Of a stretch of DNA of 64,000 bases, positions 9,801 through 17,899 are shown in pieces. The DNA comes from an uncultured Bacillota bacterium (GTDB lineage: Bacteria > Bacillota > Clostridia > Peptostreptococcales > Anaerovoracaceae): assembly GCA_927441425.1 (NCBI GenBank), contig CAKMKG010000034.1, forward strand, positions 31,872 to 95,871. Direction: 5' to 3'. The position numbers and the translations under genes are program-made. Within the stretch, counting starts at the first letter, position 1. Every line of letters starts with the position of its first letter. The notes below the pieces were generated by a model. The model searched no databases, was not told the DNA's origin, and saw only the letters and a list, made by a program, of their open reading frames with translations.

Positions 9801-10889
9801 ATGCAGTTGAATTCGGATTATTATGATACGGACTTCAAATTGACCTACAAAGGAAATGAGATTCTAATACGGAATGACGGTCCGGAGGGAGAGAGTCTTT
9901 TTGTCAACGGTGAGTTACAGGATCAGAATTTCAGCCCGCATAATGGTCATCTCATCGGACATATCTTTAATGAGGAAAACATAAAAGAAGTAATCGAAGT
10001 TATTATGGGCGGCCGGGAAACACGAGACTGCATGATCTATGCTGATGGGAGTCTGATACACACCCATGTTCCACCTGCGGAATTGATTGAAAAACCGAAA
10101 AAGGAAAATGAGAAAAAAAGAACGAGGAGTGGTCTCATATTTCCATTTATCGTAATTATTCTAATGGCAGTTATGATGCTGTTTATGCTACCGTATCTCG
10201 ATGGAGATCAACCTTCAGAGGAACCTGCTGATACGGTTTTTCAGGAAGAAAACGATCCGGTAGAAGGCAAAACAGATGGGCAGGACACTGGGACTGATGT
10301 AGGGGAAGAGATTGAAGTAAACTACGCATGGAAGTATGGTAAAAGCAGCTGGACATACACGCTGACGATACCGAAATCAGCCTATGATCAGTACAAAACT
10401 GTGGATAGGGGAAAAATCAAAAATTATAGCTACTATGTTACCGATCCGACCGATGATGATACCTTGGCCGAATTGGCAGGGAAATTTAAAGAGGCTGCAG
10501 AAAAGGAAGGCTTTTCGGATCTTGATATGGTGAGAAATATCATATTTTTCGTCCAGAATTTAAATTATGTTGATGACAAGGTCGGAACAGGGTATGATGA
10601 ATATCCGAAATTTCCCTTGGAGACATTGGCTGATGAAGGAGGAGACTGCGAGGACAGCGCGATCTTGCTGGCATCTCTGTTGAGAGAGCTTGGTTATGGT
10701 ACCGTCTTGATCCAGTTTCCGGATCATATGGCAGTCGGTGTAAAGGGCAAAGAGTCCATGCCGGGCAGCTACTATGAGGTAGATGGAATCCGGTATTATT
10801 ATGTGGAAACCACATCCGTAGGTTGGAGCATCGGCGAAGTGCCGGAACAGATGAAGAATCAGGCGGCTAAAATATTGATTCTGAATTAA
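9801..10889 (+). CDS. Membrane-anchored transglutaminase-like cysteine protease-fold protein
   Basis: 362 residues. N-terminal domain of about 105 residues without recognised identity; one hydrophobic segment at about 114-134 (GLIFPFIVIILMAVMMLF); an acidic linker; then a C-terminal transglutaminase/protease-like domain. The triad is visible as GGDCEDSAILLASLL (Cys), PDHMAVGVK (His) and YYYVETTS (acidic third member). The catalytic part should be outside the membrane if the basic KKENEKKRTR stretch before the segment is cytoplasmic. Substrate unknown; family members act as proteases or peptide cross-linkers. Followed immediately by the Smr-domain gene, with the stop codon touching an upstream in-frame ATG of that frame. 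Confidence 0.8.
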   Translation: MQLNSDYYDTDFKLTYKGNEILIRNDGPEGESLFVNGELQDQNFSPHNGHLIGHIFNEENIKEVIEVIMGGRETRDCMIYADGSLIHTHVPPAELIEKPKKENEKKRTRSGLIFPFIVIILMAVMMLFMLPYLDGDQPSEEPADTVFQEENDPVEGKTDGQDTGTDVGEEIEVNYAWKYGKSSWTYTLTIPKSAYDQYKTVDRGKIKNYSYYVTDPTDDDTLAELAGKFKEAAEKEGFSDLDMVRNIIFFVQNLNYVDDKVGTGYDEYPKFPLETLADEGGDCEDSAILLASLLRELGYGTVLIQFPDHMAVGVKGKESMPGSYYEVDGIRYYYVETTSVGWSIGEVPEQMKNQAAKILILN

Positions 10890-10942
10890 TGCTTATTGGT
10901 ATATTCAGAAGTCTATGGAAGAGATTTAACGTAAGGAATGAA

Positions 10943-11281
10943 ATGACAAAGATCAAAGAAATCAATCTGGAATATGGAAGCCCCACGGTGGATACGGCAG
11001 TCAGGAACATGGTCAGCCAGCTTGGAACCTGTAAAGGACAGGGATACAAGGCTGTCATACTGGTTCACGGCTATGGCTCCTCCGGAGTTGGAGGCGGAAT
11101 CAGAACCGCTGTAAGAAACAAGCTTAGGGAATCCAGCCTGAGCGGAATCGTGCGTTCCTGCTGCGGCGGAGAGCAATGGTATGAAAAGAAAAAGGAGCTT
11201 CTTTCCATCTGTGGACAGCTTACCGAATACCAGAGAAAAATCGACGGGAATCAGGGCGTAACCGTGGTCATCCTAAAATGA
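10943..11281 (+). CDS. Smr-domain protein
   Basis: About 112 residues from ATG 10943, with TAAGGA about 7 bases upstream; an ATG at 10889 in the same frame has no ribosome site. The Smr fold signature is visible as [21 protein letters not shown] followed by RNKL. Smr domains are small nuclease-like or nucleic-acid-binding modules, found alone or on MutS2; here it stands alone. It overlaps the macro-domain gene by four bases (ATGA), suggesting coupling. The exact substrate cannot be read from the sequence. Confidence 0.8.
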   Translation: MTKIKEINLEYGSPTVDTAVRNMVSQLGTCKGQGYKAVILVHGYGSSGVGGGIRTAVRNKLRESSLSGIVRSCCGGEQWYEKKKELLSICGQLTEYQRKIDGNQGVTVVILK

Positions 11282-11787
11282 AGGGGGACAAGGAAGTGAG
11301 TATCAGTATCCTACGAGGTGATATCACAAAGCTAGCAGTGGATGCCATCGTGAATGCAGCGAATGAGACGCTGCTTGGCGGAGGAGGAGTGGATGGAGCA
11401 ATTCATCGGGCTGCAGGAAAAGAACTGCTTGCGGAATGTAAGACTCTTCATGGCTGCAAAACAGGGCAAGCGAAAATAACAAAGGGATATCAGCTGCAGG
11501 CACAACATGTGATCCATACCGTTGGACCTGTTTGGCACGGAGGCAGCCAAGGAGAGCCTGAGCTGCTGGCAGACTGCTACAGAAACAGCCTCCGACTCGC
11601 TTTTGAAAACCGGCTGAAATCCATCGCATTTCCGGCTATATCCACTGGAGTATATGGCTATCCGAAGGATGAGGCTGCGCTCATTGCCGTCGAAACGATA
11701 AACGAGTTTCTGACGCATACTGATATGGAAGTCGTTTTGGTCGCTTTCGGAGAAACCGATGAGCGATTGTATCAGAAATTAATCTGA
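11278..11787 (+). CDS. Macro-domain protein (O-acetyl-ADP-ribose deacetylase family)
   Basis: 169 residues, a single macro domain of the MacroD/YmdB type. ADP-ribose-binding motifs: [25 protein letters not shown] with VDGAIH, and [17 protein letters not shown] near the C terminus. Such enzymes hydrolyse O-acetyl-ADP-ribose or remove mono-ADP-ribose from proteins and nucleic acids. ATG 11278 overlaps the Smr stop; another possible start is GTG 11296 (VSISILRGD), which fits the domain edge with GGGGGACAAGGAA upstream. I see no partner ADP-ribosyltransferase or sirtuin here; the Fic gene is 39 kb away. Confidence 0.9.
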   Translation: MKGDKEVSISILRGDITKLAVDAIVNAANETLLGGGGVDGAIHRAAGKELLAECKTLHGCKTGQAKITKGYQLQAQHVIHTVGPVWHGGSQGEPELLADCYRNSLRLAFENRLKSIAFPAISTGVYGYPKDEAALIAVETINEFLTHTDMEVVLVAFGETDERLYQKLI

Positions 11788-11852
11788 ACGTTACGACTCG
11801 ATTTACAAATCGTTTTCGGACAGAACATAACCAAAGGAGGAAGAAGCGAAAA

Positions 11853-12302
11853 ATGGAAGATCGTCAAAGCATAATTGATGCAGTGGAATCGTTTTACGTG
11901 GAAATCATTGAGCGGTACAAGGATCTGGAAAGACAGGTGGCCGGCGAGTCGAGGCTTCGTACCATGTTCAAAAAAGTGGATTACAAAGCCAGAATTGCAA
12001 AATTTAAAGAACTGAAGAAAAAAGCCCAAAGCATCAACGTAAAAAAGATAAAGGTACGAGATGACGATGAGCTTTCCATCGATGTAAGGGACAAGCTTGG
12101 AATTTCACTTTCACTTTTTGTTAAGGTCATCGATGCACAGGTATCTTGTCAAACCTTCTTGCATAAAAAAAGTGAAGGACAAAAACTGAATACCGTTGAT
12201 TACAAGAATATGGTTTATAATGTGCAAAGAGCAACAGAAGAATTGCAAAATGGTCTGCGCAGTATGGATGCAGCCTATGCAAATTTAGAGGAGTATGAAT
12301 GA
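11853..12302 (+). CDS. Small helical protein coupled to an ABC-F ATPase, unknown function
   Basis: 149 residues, no signal peptide or membrane segment, rich in charged heptad-like stretches (ARIAKFKELKKKAQS, NMVYNVQRATEELQNG), so probably an all-helical protein. Not recognised. Start has AAAGGAGGAAG ideally spaced. Its stop overlaps the start of the ABC-F gene by four bases (ATGA), so the two are translated together, and a role connected to the ABC-F factor or the ribosome is a reasonable guess from context only. Confidence 0.7.
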   Translation: MEDRQSIIDAVESFYVEIIERYKDLERQVAGESRLRTMFKKVDYKARIAKFKELKKKAQSINVKKIKVRDDDELSIDVRDKLGISLSLFVKVIDAQVSCQTFLHKKSEGQKLNTVDYKNMVYNVQRATEELQNGLRSMDAAYANLEEYE

Positions 12303-13891
12303 TAACAGTAACGAATGTAAGCTTAAATTTTAGCGGAACAACACTTTTTAAAGATGTAAATTTAAAATTTACACGAGAAAATTGCTACGGAATCATTGGA
12401 GCGAACGGAGCAGGGAAATCAACATTTTTAAGGATCCTGTCAGGAGATCTGGAGCCATCGTCCGGAGATGTAAGCATACCGAAGCACATGAGAATGTCAG
12501 TATTGAAGCAGGATCATTTTGTTTTTGATGAATTCTCTGTGTTAGATACGATCATAATGGGAAACCAAAGACTATATGACATTATGAAAGAAAAGGACAG
12601 CTTATATGCCAAAGAGGATTTCTCCGATGAGGACGGAATCAGGGCTTCCGTGCTGGAAGGTGAATTTGCAGAATTGAACGGCTGGGAGTCGGAATCCGAT
12701 GCAAGCAGACTAGTACAGGGGCTCGGTTTGGGAATCGATATTCTATATCGAGAGATGAATACACTGAATGGAAAAGAAAAAGTGAAAATCCTGCTGGCCC
12801 AGGCGCTGTTCGGCAAGCCGGATATCATCCTTCTGGACGAGCCGACCAATCACCTTGACATATTAGCCATCAACTGGCTGGAAGATTTTCTGCTGGATTA
12901 TGAGGGAACCGTCATTGTGGTTTCCCACGATAGACATTTTTTGAACACGGTATGTACGAGTATCGTAGATGTTGATTACGGGAAAATCAGAATGTTCGTT
13001 GGGAACTATGAGTTTTGGTACGAATCCAGTCAAATGATCCAAAAGATGCTGAAAGATCAGAGTAAGAAGAGCGAGGACAAAATTAAAGAGCTACAGAGCT
13101 TTATTCAGCGATTCTCCGCGAACAAATCCAAATCAAAACAGGCGACCTCAAGGAAAAAGCTTTTGGATAAGCTTACGGTTGATGAATTGCCGACTTCCTC
13201 GAGAAGATATCCCTTCGTTGGCTTTACTATAGATCGGGAGCCCGGCAAGGAGATCCTTACAGTTGATGGAATCAGCAAGACGTTGGATGGAGTGCAGGTG
13301 TTGAAGGATATTTCCTTCCGTATGAACAAAGGAGACAAGATTGCCTTTGTCGGAGAAAATGAAATCGCAAATACCACATTGTTTAAAATATTGATGGAAG
13401 AAATGGAGCCCGATGAAGGTTCTTTCAAATGGGGAGTCAGCACGTCCCAATCCTATTTCCCAATGGATCATTCTTCATTTTTCAAAGACAATGACCTGAA
13501 TCTGGTTAAATGGCTCAGTCAGTTTACGGAGGAGACGACAGAATCCTTTATGAGAGGTTTTCTGGGGAGAATGCTCTTTTCCGGTGATGACGTATTCAAA
13601 GCGGTGAAGGTATTGTCCGGGGGAGAAAAGGTTCGCTGCATGCTTTCCAGAATGATGCTCTTTGGATCCAATGCCCTGGTACTGGATCAGCCCACCAACC
13701 ATCTTGACCTAGAATCCATTACAGCGGTAAACAATGGTCTGATTGATTTTAAGGGCGTTTTATTATTTTCCTCCCACGATCATCAGTTCATTCAGACTGT
13801 CGCCAATCGTATCATTGAAATCAAAGAGGACGGCACAATAAATGATAAAGCGTGTACCTACGATGAATACATTGAAAGCGCGTATTCTTAA
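12299..13891 (+). CDS. ABC-F family ATPase with one degenerate ATP site
   Basis: 530 residues, two ABC domains and no membrane segment: a soluble ABC-F protein, YkpA/YbiT-like by the NHLDLESI stretch. NBD1: Walker A GANGAGKST (34-42), Walker B LLDEPTNHLD (Glu181), signature LNGKEK (156-161). NBD2: Walker A position reads GENEIANTT (352-360) with Asn358 for the lysine, Walker B VLDQPTNHLD (Gln464 for Glu), signature LSGGEK (439-444) intact. Thus the composite site NBD1 Walker A/B plus NBD2 signature is intact, and the opposite site is altered in all three motifs. The linker between domains is basic and helical (KSEDKIKELQSFIQRF, then NKSKSKQATSRKK), as in ribosome-binding ABC-F factors. Coupled to the upstream helical gene. 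Confidence 0.92.
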   Translation: MITVTNVSLNFSGTTLFKDVNLKFTRENCYGIIGANGAGKSTFLRILSGDLEPSSGDVSIPKHMRMSVLKQDHFVFDEFSVLDTIIMGNQRLYDIMKEKDSLYAKEDFSDEDGIRASVLEGEFAELNGWESESDASRLVQGLGLGIDILYREMNTLNGKEKVKILLAQALFGKPDIILLDEPTNHLDILAINWLEDFLLDYEGTVIVVSHDRHFLNTVCTSIVDVDYGKIRMFVGNYEFWYESSQMIQKMLKDQSKKSEDKIKELQSFIQRFSANKSKSKQATSRKKLLDKLTVDELPTSSRRYPFVGFTIDREPGKEILTVDGISKTLDGVQVLKDISFRMNKGDKIAFVGENEIANTTLFKILMEEMEPDEGSFKWGVSTSQSYFPMDHSSFFKDNDLNLVKWLSQFTEETTESFMRGFLGRMLFSGDDVFKAVKVLSGGEKVRCMLSRMMLFGSNALVLDQPTNHLDLESITAVNNGLIDFKGVLLFSSHDHQFIQTVANRIIEIKEDGTINDKACTYDEYIESAYS

Positions 13892-13924
13892 TTCAGGACA
13901 GCCTTTCAGGAGGTGGATGAACAA

Positions 13925-14683
13925 ATGAGCAGAATACTGATTACCGGAGGTCCGACAAACGAATATATTGATGAGGTGATGAAGATCACCAATATGTCCA
14001 CAGGCACTCTTTCAGTTACATTAGGTGAGTACTTTCTCAACCATGGAGATGAGGTTTGCCTGATTCTCAACCATCGCGTCAATGCTGATCACATCATTTC
14101 AAAGTTTCATTCCGGTGAAAAGCTTACATTTCACTGGGTTGAAACAACGGATGAAATGATGAAGGCGCTGGAAATAGAAAGCAGAAATTCCTACGACGCC
14201 GTAATTCATGCGGCGGCAGTTGGTGACTATAAGGCCGACTTTTCCTTCCTGATGGAGGATTTGGCGGAAGAATTGTATGAGACGAGCAGGAAAACCGGCG
14301 GCTTTCATTCGGCAGAGGATATACTAAATCTTCTGACAAACCCCAAATGCAGGCTTGACGACAGCTCAAAAATCAGCAGTTATCAGGCTAATCTCACAGT
14401 AAAATTGGGACTTACGCCTAAAATTATTGCCCGTCTCAGGGAATGGTATCCCGAGGCAAAGCTGATCGGCTGTAAGCTGCTTGAGAATGTCCCCAAAGAG
14501 GAATTGTTTGACGTGGCAGCAAAGTTGTGCAAAAAGAATCAAATGGATTATATTCTTGCCAATGACCTGGCAGACCTTCGCAGCGGACAGCCTGCAAGAT
14601 ATCTGGTAGGCAAGGGGGGATATACCGGTGTAACGCTTGAAACTCCAAAGAATATCTACGATTTCATAATTGAATTAATATGA
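13925..14683 (+). CDS. CoaB-like phosphopantothenate-cysteine ligase family protein
   Basis: About 252 residues. Start ATG 13925 has AGGAGG about 12 bases upstream; GTG 13913 overlaps that site. Matches the CoaB half of Dfp: ILITGGPTNEYIDEVMKITNMSTG at the N terminus, HAAAVGDYKAD (usually AAAVADY), LTPKIIARLREWYP, and YILANDLADL. No flavin CoaC domain is present, so it is a stand-alone CoaB. It may make 4'-phosphopantothenoylcysteine, or be a paralog with another nucleotide-dependent role, because the long insertion around residues 110-140 and the GDY change are unusual. It lies 33 bases after the ABC-F gene and ends in a terminator. Confidence 0.8.
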   Translation: MSRILITGGPTNEYIDEVMKITNMSTGTLSVTLGEYFLNHGDEVCLILNHRVNADHIISKFHSGEKLTFHWVETTDEMMKALEIESRNSYDAVIHAAAVGDYKADFSFLMEDLAEELYETSRKTGGFHSAEDILNLLTNPKCRLDDSSKISSYQANLTVKLGLTPKIIARLREWYPEAKLIGCKLLENVPKEELFDVAAKLCKKNQMDYILANDLADLRSGQPARYLVGKGGYTGVTLETPKNIYDFIIELI

Positions 14684-14703
14684 TACATAATTAAATACTT
14701 AAC

Positions 14704-14732
14704 AAAGGGACGGAATGATCTGTCCTTTTTTT
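14704..14732 (+). terminator. Intrinsic terminator after the CoaB-like gene
   Basis: AAGGGAC (14705-14711) pairs with GTCCTTT (14722-14728, one G-U), and the T run continues to 14732. It closes the 9801-14683 gene group. Confidence 0.75.
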
Positions 14733-14816
14733 ATTTTTTATTCGTATTTTATGAATGAATCACTATTTTTTCAAGATATCTATTTACATGAGTGGAGAGA
14801 TTTGATATAAATATTC

Positions 14817-14842
14817 CATATTTAGATAATTAACTAAATATG
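14817..14842 (+). promoter_or_regulatory. 26-bp palindrome, likely SdpR operator
   Basis: CATATTTAG (14817-14825) and CTAAATATG (14834-14842) are perfect inverted repeats around a centre that contains palindromic TAATTA, so 24 of 26 bases are symmetric. It lies 38 bases before the ArsR-type regulator start, as expected for an autorepressor operator. Confidence 0.8.
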
Positions 14843-14879
14843 TAATTAAAAACAGAAATAAAAGCCGGAGGTGAGAAAA

Positions 14880-15176
14880 ATGTCCAATCAAAACAACGCT
14901 TTTAAGGCACTTTCCGATCCGACTCGAAGAAAGATCCTTCAAATGCTCAAAGAGAAGGACTTGACTGCTGGTGAGATTGCGGATGCCTTTCATATATCGA
15001 AGCCCAGTATCAGCCATCACTTGAATTTGCTGAAACGTGCAAATCTGGTAATAGATGAAAGGCAAGGACAAAATATTATCTATTCGCTGAATACGACTGT
15101 GTTTCAGGAGTTGTTGGGTTTTTTTCTGAATTTCATTGACAAAGAGGAGGTTGATGATAATGAATTTAAATTTTAA
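14880..15176 (+). CDS. sdpR: ArsR/SdpR-family autorepressor
   Basis: 98 residues from ATG 14880, with GGAGGT 6 bases upstream. Winged helix-turn-helix of the ArsR family: FKALSDPTRRKILQMLKEKDLTAGEIADAF then HISKPSISHHLNLLKRANLV (recognition helix), and a wing RQGQNIIYSLN. No metal-binding cysteines, so not an arsenic sensor; the SdpR subgroup matches because the next gene encodes an SdpI-like membrane protein and overlaps it by 17 bases. In B. subtilis SdpR represses sdpRI until SdpI sequesters it at the membrane. The 26-bp palindrome upstream fits autorepression. No sdpABC toxin genes are nearby. Confidence 0.88.
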   Translation: MSNQNNAFKALSDPTRRKILQMLKEKDLTAGEIADAFHISKPSISHHLNLLKRANLVIDERQGQNIIYSLNTTVFQELLGFFLNFIDKEEVDDNEFKF

Positions 15177-15810
15177 AAGAGAATGGCCGTTACTGCTGAT
15201 TCTTTCCTGTACGCTCATTGCGGCAATCATAATGTATCCACATATGCCCGAACAGGTTCCCATTCATTGGAACGCGCAGGGTGAGGTCGATGACTACGGA
15301 TCCAGGCTTTTCGGAACCTTTTTCTTGCCGACGCTGAACATTTTAATGTATATTTTACTTATCATATTGCCGAAGCTTGATCCCAAGCGGGCAAACTACA
15401 GCAAATTTGACAGTGCCTATTTGACGATACGATATTCGATGCATCTCTTTTTTACCCTTATATTTGGAGTGACAGTGATCGCTTCTCTCGGTTATCCGGT
15501 TCAAATTGACAAATGGATCCCTGCCGGTGTTGCCATTTTGTTTATTGTATTGGGAAATGTCATGGGCAGAGTACGGCATAATTACTTCGTGGGCTTTAAA
15601 TATCCATGGACACTGGCAAACGAGGAAGTATGGAAAAGGACACACCAGTTTGGTGCCAAGTTAATGGTGATCGGCGGCTTCGCCGCATTGATTGGTGTGA
15701 TTTTCACCAGTGGTTCCGTAGGCTTTATGGTTTTAATGGCAGGCGTGCTGGTTCCAACGATCATAACTACAATTTACTCGTATGTTATTTATAAGCAAAT
15801 CACCAGATAA
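15160..15810 (+). CDS. sdpI: SdpI-family membrane immunity-like protein
   Basis: About 216 residues with six hydrophobic segments. The N-terminal DUF1648 domain has the hallmark PHMPEQVPIHWNAQGEVDDYGS; the C-terminal SdpI domain has GNVMGRVRHNYFVGFKYPWTLANEEVWKRTH. Start ATG 15160 (MNLNFKREW) has AGGAGG 9 bases upstream and lies inside the sdpR end, giving tight coupling. In B. subtilis SdpI gives immunity to the SDP toxin and sequesters SdpR. Without sdpABC here it probably protects against a foreign SDP-like peptide or serves as an envelope-stress sensor (inference). Confidence 0.9.
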   Translation: MNLNFKREWPLLLILSCTLIAAIIMYPHMPEQVPIHWNAQGEVDDYGSRLFGTFFLPTLNILMYILLIILPKLDPKRANYSKFDSAYLTIRYSMHLFFTLIFGVTVIASLGYPVQIDKWIPAGVAILFIVLGNVMGRVRHNYFVGFKYPWTLANEEVWKRTHQFGAKLMVIGGFAALIGVIFTSGSVGFMVLMAGVLVPTIITTIYSYVIYKQITR

Positions 15811-15874
15811 ATTATGCTAGTAATATAAATTATAGAAAAGTACTGGACAAGAAAATATCGGAGTAGCTTTGCTC

Positions 15875-15995
15875 AAATAATCCTCTTGAAAGAATAAGGT
15901 CTTTGGCAAATGACGAAGTCATTTTAGGAAAACACCGTTGTACGGACTGCGTTTGTTTTCCGTTCCAAAGACCATGATTGAAAGAGAGATTATTT
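15875..15995. other. Highly structured intergenic element, candidate noncoding RNA or small repeat
   Basis: Between convergent sdpI and the GH18 gene. Nested pairing seen directly: outer AAATAATC+CTCTT (15875-15887) with AAGAG+GATTATTT (15982-15995, one bulged A), 13 bp; P1 GGTCTTTGG (15898-15906) with CCAAAGACC (15965-15973), 9 bp; P2 AAATGAC (15908-15914) with GTCATTT (15918-15924), 7 bp with a GAA loop; P3 GGAAAACA (15927-15934) with TGTTTTCC (15954-15961), 8 bp, containing CCGT/ACGG. Together a three-way junction on a long stem. No T run follows on either strand, so it is not a simple terminator. I recognise no known RNA class; a MITE-like element with inverted ends is the alternative. 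Confidence 0.55.
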
Positions 15996-16032
15996 CAAAA
16001 CTGCGACTATTTTCTGTACAGTACGTTCTATT

Positions 16033-17715
16033 TTAATATGAGTTCTCATAATTACTCATCGGTTCATTTTTCTTCAGCATGCCGTCGAAGACATCCCAGA
16101 TTCGATCCTCTCCCTGGCCGAACTGCCAGCAGGCAGAGCCTGCCAAATTATATTGAGAGACCAAATTCAGCCGATTGGAAATGGAACGAGTATCTTCAAT
16201 CCAAATCTTACTCATATTGGCACCGCTGGCGTATTCCACATAATATTGCTTCTCCTTGTCCCGCCAAACGGGAGTCAGGTTTTTCGATGCAACGGTACTT
16301 CGGACCGCCGGCATTTTCGCGGAAGGATTCGAAATAACTTTCCCGGTACTATCTACGGTCCAAACTCTGGTATAGAGCGGAATACCCATTAACAGCTTAG
16401 AAGCAGGAACATCCTTAAGCGTAGCTTTTATCGCATCCTCAACCCATGGCAAAGAAGCGATGGAACCTGCGGCAGGACTTCCCCCATAATGCTCGTCATA
16501 GGTCATTACCACCAGATAGTCGACATATTTTGAAAGGGAGGCCCGGTCATATTCTATCGTCCAAGGCCTTGGGATCAAGGTATCGATGGACAAAACAAGA
16601 CCTTGCTTTTCCGTATAATTTCTCATCAATGCGGTAAATGAGACAAGACCGGCTGCATCGCCGTCAGCCACATCCTCATAATCGATATTGATCCCATCCA
16701 CATCATAAAGACAGGAATAAAAGATATATTGAGCGACGGACTTGTTCAATAGTCCACTGTTGTTAAAGGTTTTTGTAGTGAAAGCAGTGGAACCTTTTGT
16801 TGACATATTATTTGTTATGGTAGCCCAAACCATATATCCTTTGGAATGAGCAGAAGTAGTATAACCCTTGTCTCCATTGTTTTCAACGCTTCCATCACCA
16901 TCAGTAATCAGATCGAACCAAGTAGGAGATAAAATGTCAAGGCCGTTATGCTTGATTGCCGGCGCACTGGGTGTAACGGAGCCCACATACTCCCAAGCAA
17001 GATTGATTTTCTCACTGCCTCTTTTGAATTTTGATTTCTTTGGAGCATAAAAATCAATCTTAGCCAGATCGATTTCCGATATGGTGACGTAATCTTTCAT
17101 GACATAGACGGTGCCTCCGTCTTCCGATGATAGCTTATAATAATTATCTGTTTCACCTGTGATAAATACTGTATCGTTTAAACTCATATTCACCGTGGCG
17201 CCTTGCCCATCCAGAAGGGAAGAAATCCCTTGCACATTGCTTTCGTTGATCTTCGCGATCTTATCAGTCCCTGAATACGCGCGCATCTTAATGCTATCGT
17301 CGGATACGGTGTAGCTAAGCTTGAAAAACTGTTCCGTTGTGTTTAACGGAAAATAAAGCTCTTTCTCGATTTCTCTTAAAGGGATGTAGACGTTCCCTGC
17401 ATAGGTTTTTACAAAATTGGTGGTTGCGTCGTCTGCCATCATGATGTTTTGAGATGAAAGGTTGATGACAAGCCGTTTCTTCCCTTGATCAACTATGATT
17501 CCTGGGTTGTTGGCATAAGTGCCGAGCAAGGAAATGGGCAAATATGGTGTATTGTTTATATAATAACCTCTCTGGCTTATCCTCTTACTATTATAATACA
17601 AGGAATAGGAGCCGTCATCTGCTCCGAACGCCGGAAGATAAAGCAGAAGCCCGCTGTTGATTCCTGTAATAATCAGACAAAAAATGATGAATACTGAAAT
17701 TACTCTTTTCTTCAT
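16033..17715 (-). CDS. Secreted glycosyl hydrolase family 18 protein
   Basis: About 560 residues from ATG 17715 (AAGGGG upstream), an ATG 36 bases earlier having no ribosome site. Signal peptide MKKRVISVFIIFCLIITGIN..., then a copper-amine-oxidase-like N-terminal region (NNTPYLPISLLG, GNVYIPLREIEKEL), an SH3-like stretch (residues about 170-220), and a GH18 domain from about 235. The catalytic motif DGINIDYED has Glu347 as acid. Family relatives cleave beta-1,4-linked GlcNAc in chitin, peptidoglycan or spore cortex; with envelope genes around it, a cell-wall hydrolase is more likely than a chitinase. Divergently transcribed from the GH26 gene. Confidence 0.88.
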   Translation of the reverse strand: MKKRVISVFIIFCLIITGINSGLLLYLPAFGADDGSYSLYYNSKRISQRGYYINNTPYLPISLLGTYANNPGIIVDQGKKRLVINLSSQNIMMADDATTNFVKTYAGNVYIPLREIEKELYFPLNTTEQFFKLSYTVSDDSIKMRAYSGTDKIAKINESNVQGISSLLDGQGATVNMSLNDTVFITGETDNYYKLSSEDGGTVYVMKDYVTISEIDLAKIDFYAPKKSKFKRGSEKINLAWEYVGSVTPSAPAIKHNGLDILSPTWFDLITDGDGSVENNGDKGYTTSAHSKGYMVWATITNNMSTKGSTAFTTKTFNNSGLLNKSVAQYIFYSCLYDVDGINIDYEDVADGDAAGLVSFTALMRNYTEKQGLVLSIDTLIPRPWTIEYDRASLSKYVDYLVVMTYDEHYGGSPAAGSIASLPWVEDAIKATLKDVPASKLLMGIPLYTRVWTVDSTGKVISNPSAKMPAVRSTVASKNLTPVWRDKEKQYYVEYASGANMSKIWIEDTRSISNRLNLVSQYNLAGSACWQFGQGEDRIWDVFDGMLKKNEPMSNYENSY

Positions 17716-17899
17716 AAAAATACCCCTTAAAATGGCTGTAAAGCTTATCATAAGATCTCATTTTTTAAACATTATATACTATACAGGAACGGTTTTCTAT
17801 GCTTTAATAGGAAAGATATCATTAAGACTGTGTTACAAAATGATGTACCTATGTACCATTGAAAACAGGATTTGAATTTACAAAAGGAGCAAACATCCA

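Noticed and set aside
14880..15810. Arsenic resistance operon
   Set aside because: The ArsR-type regulator has no metal-binding cysteines and its partner is SdpI-like, not an arsenite pump.
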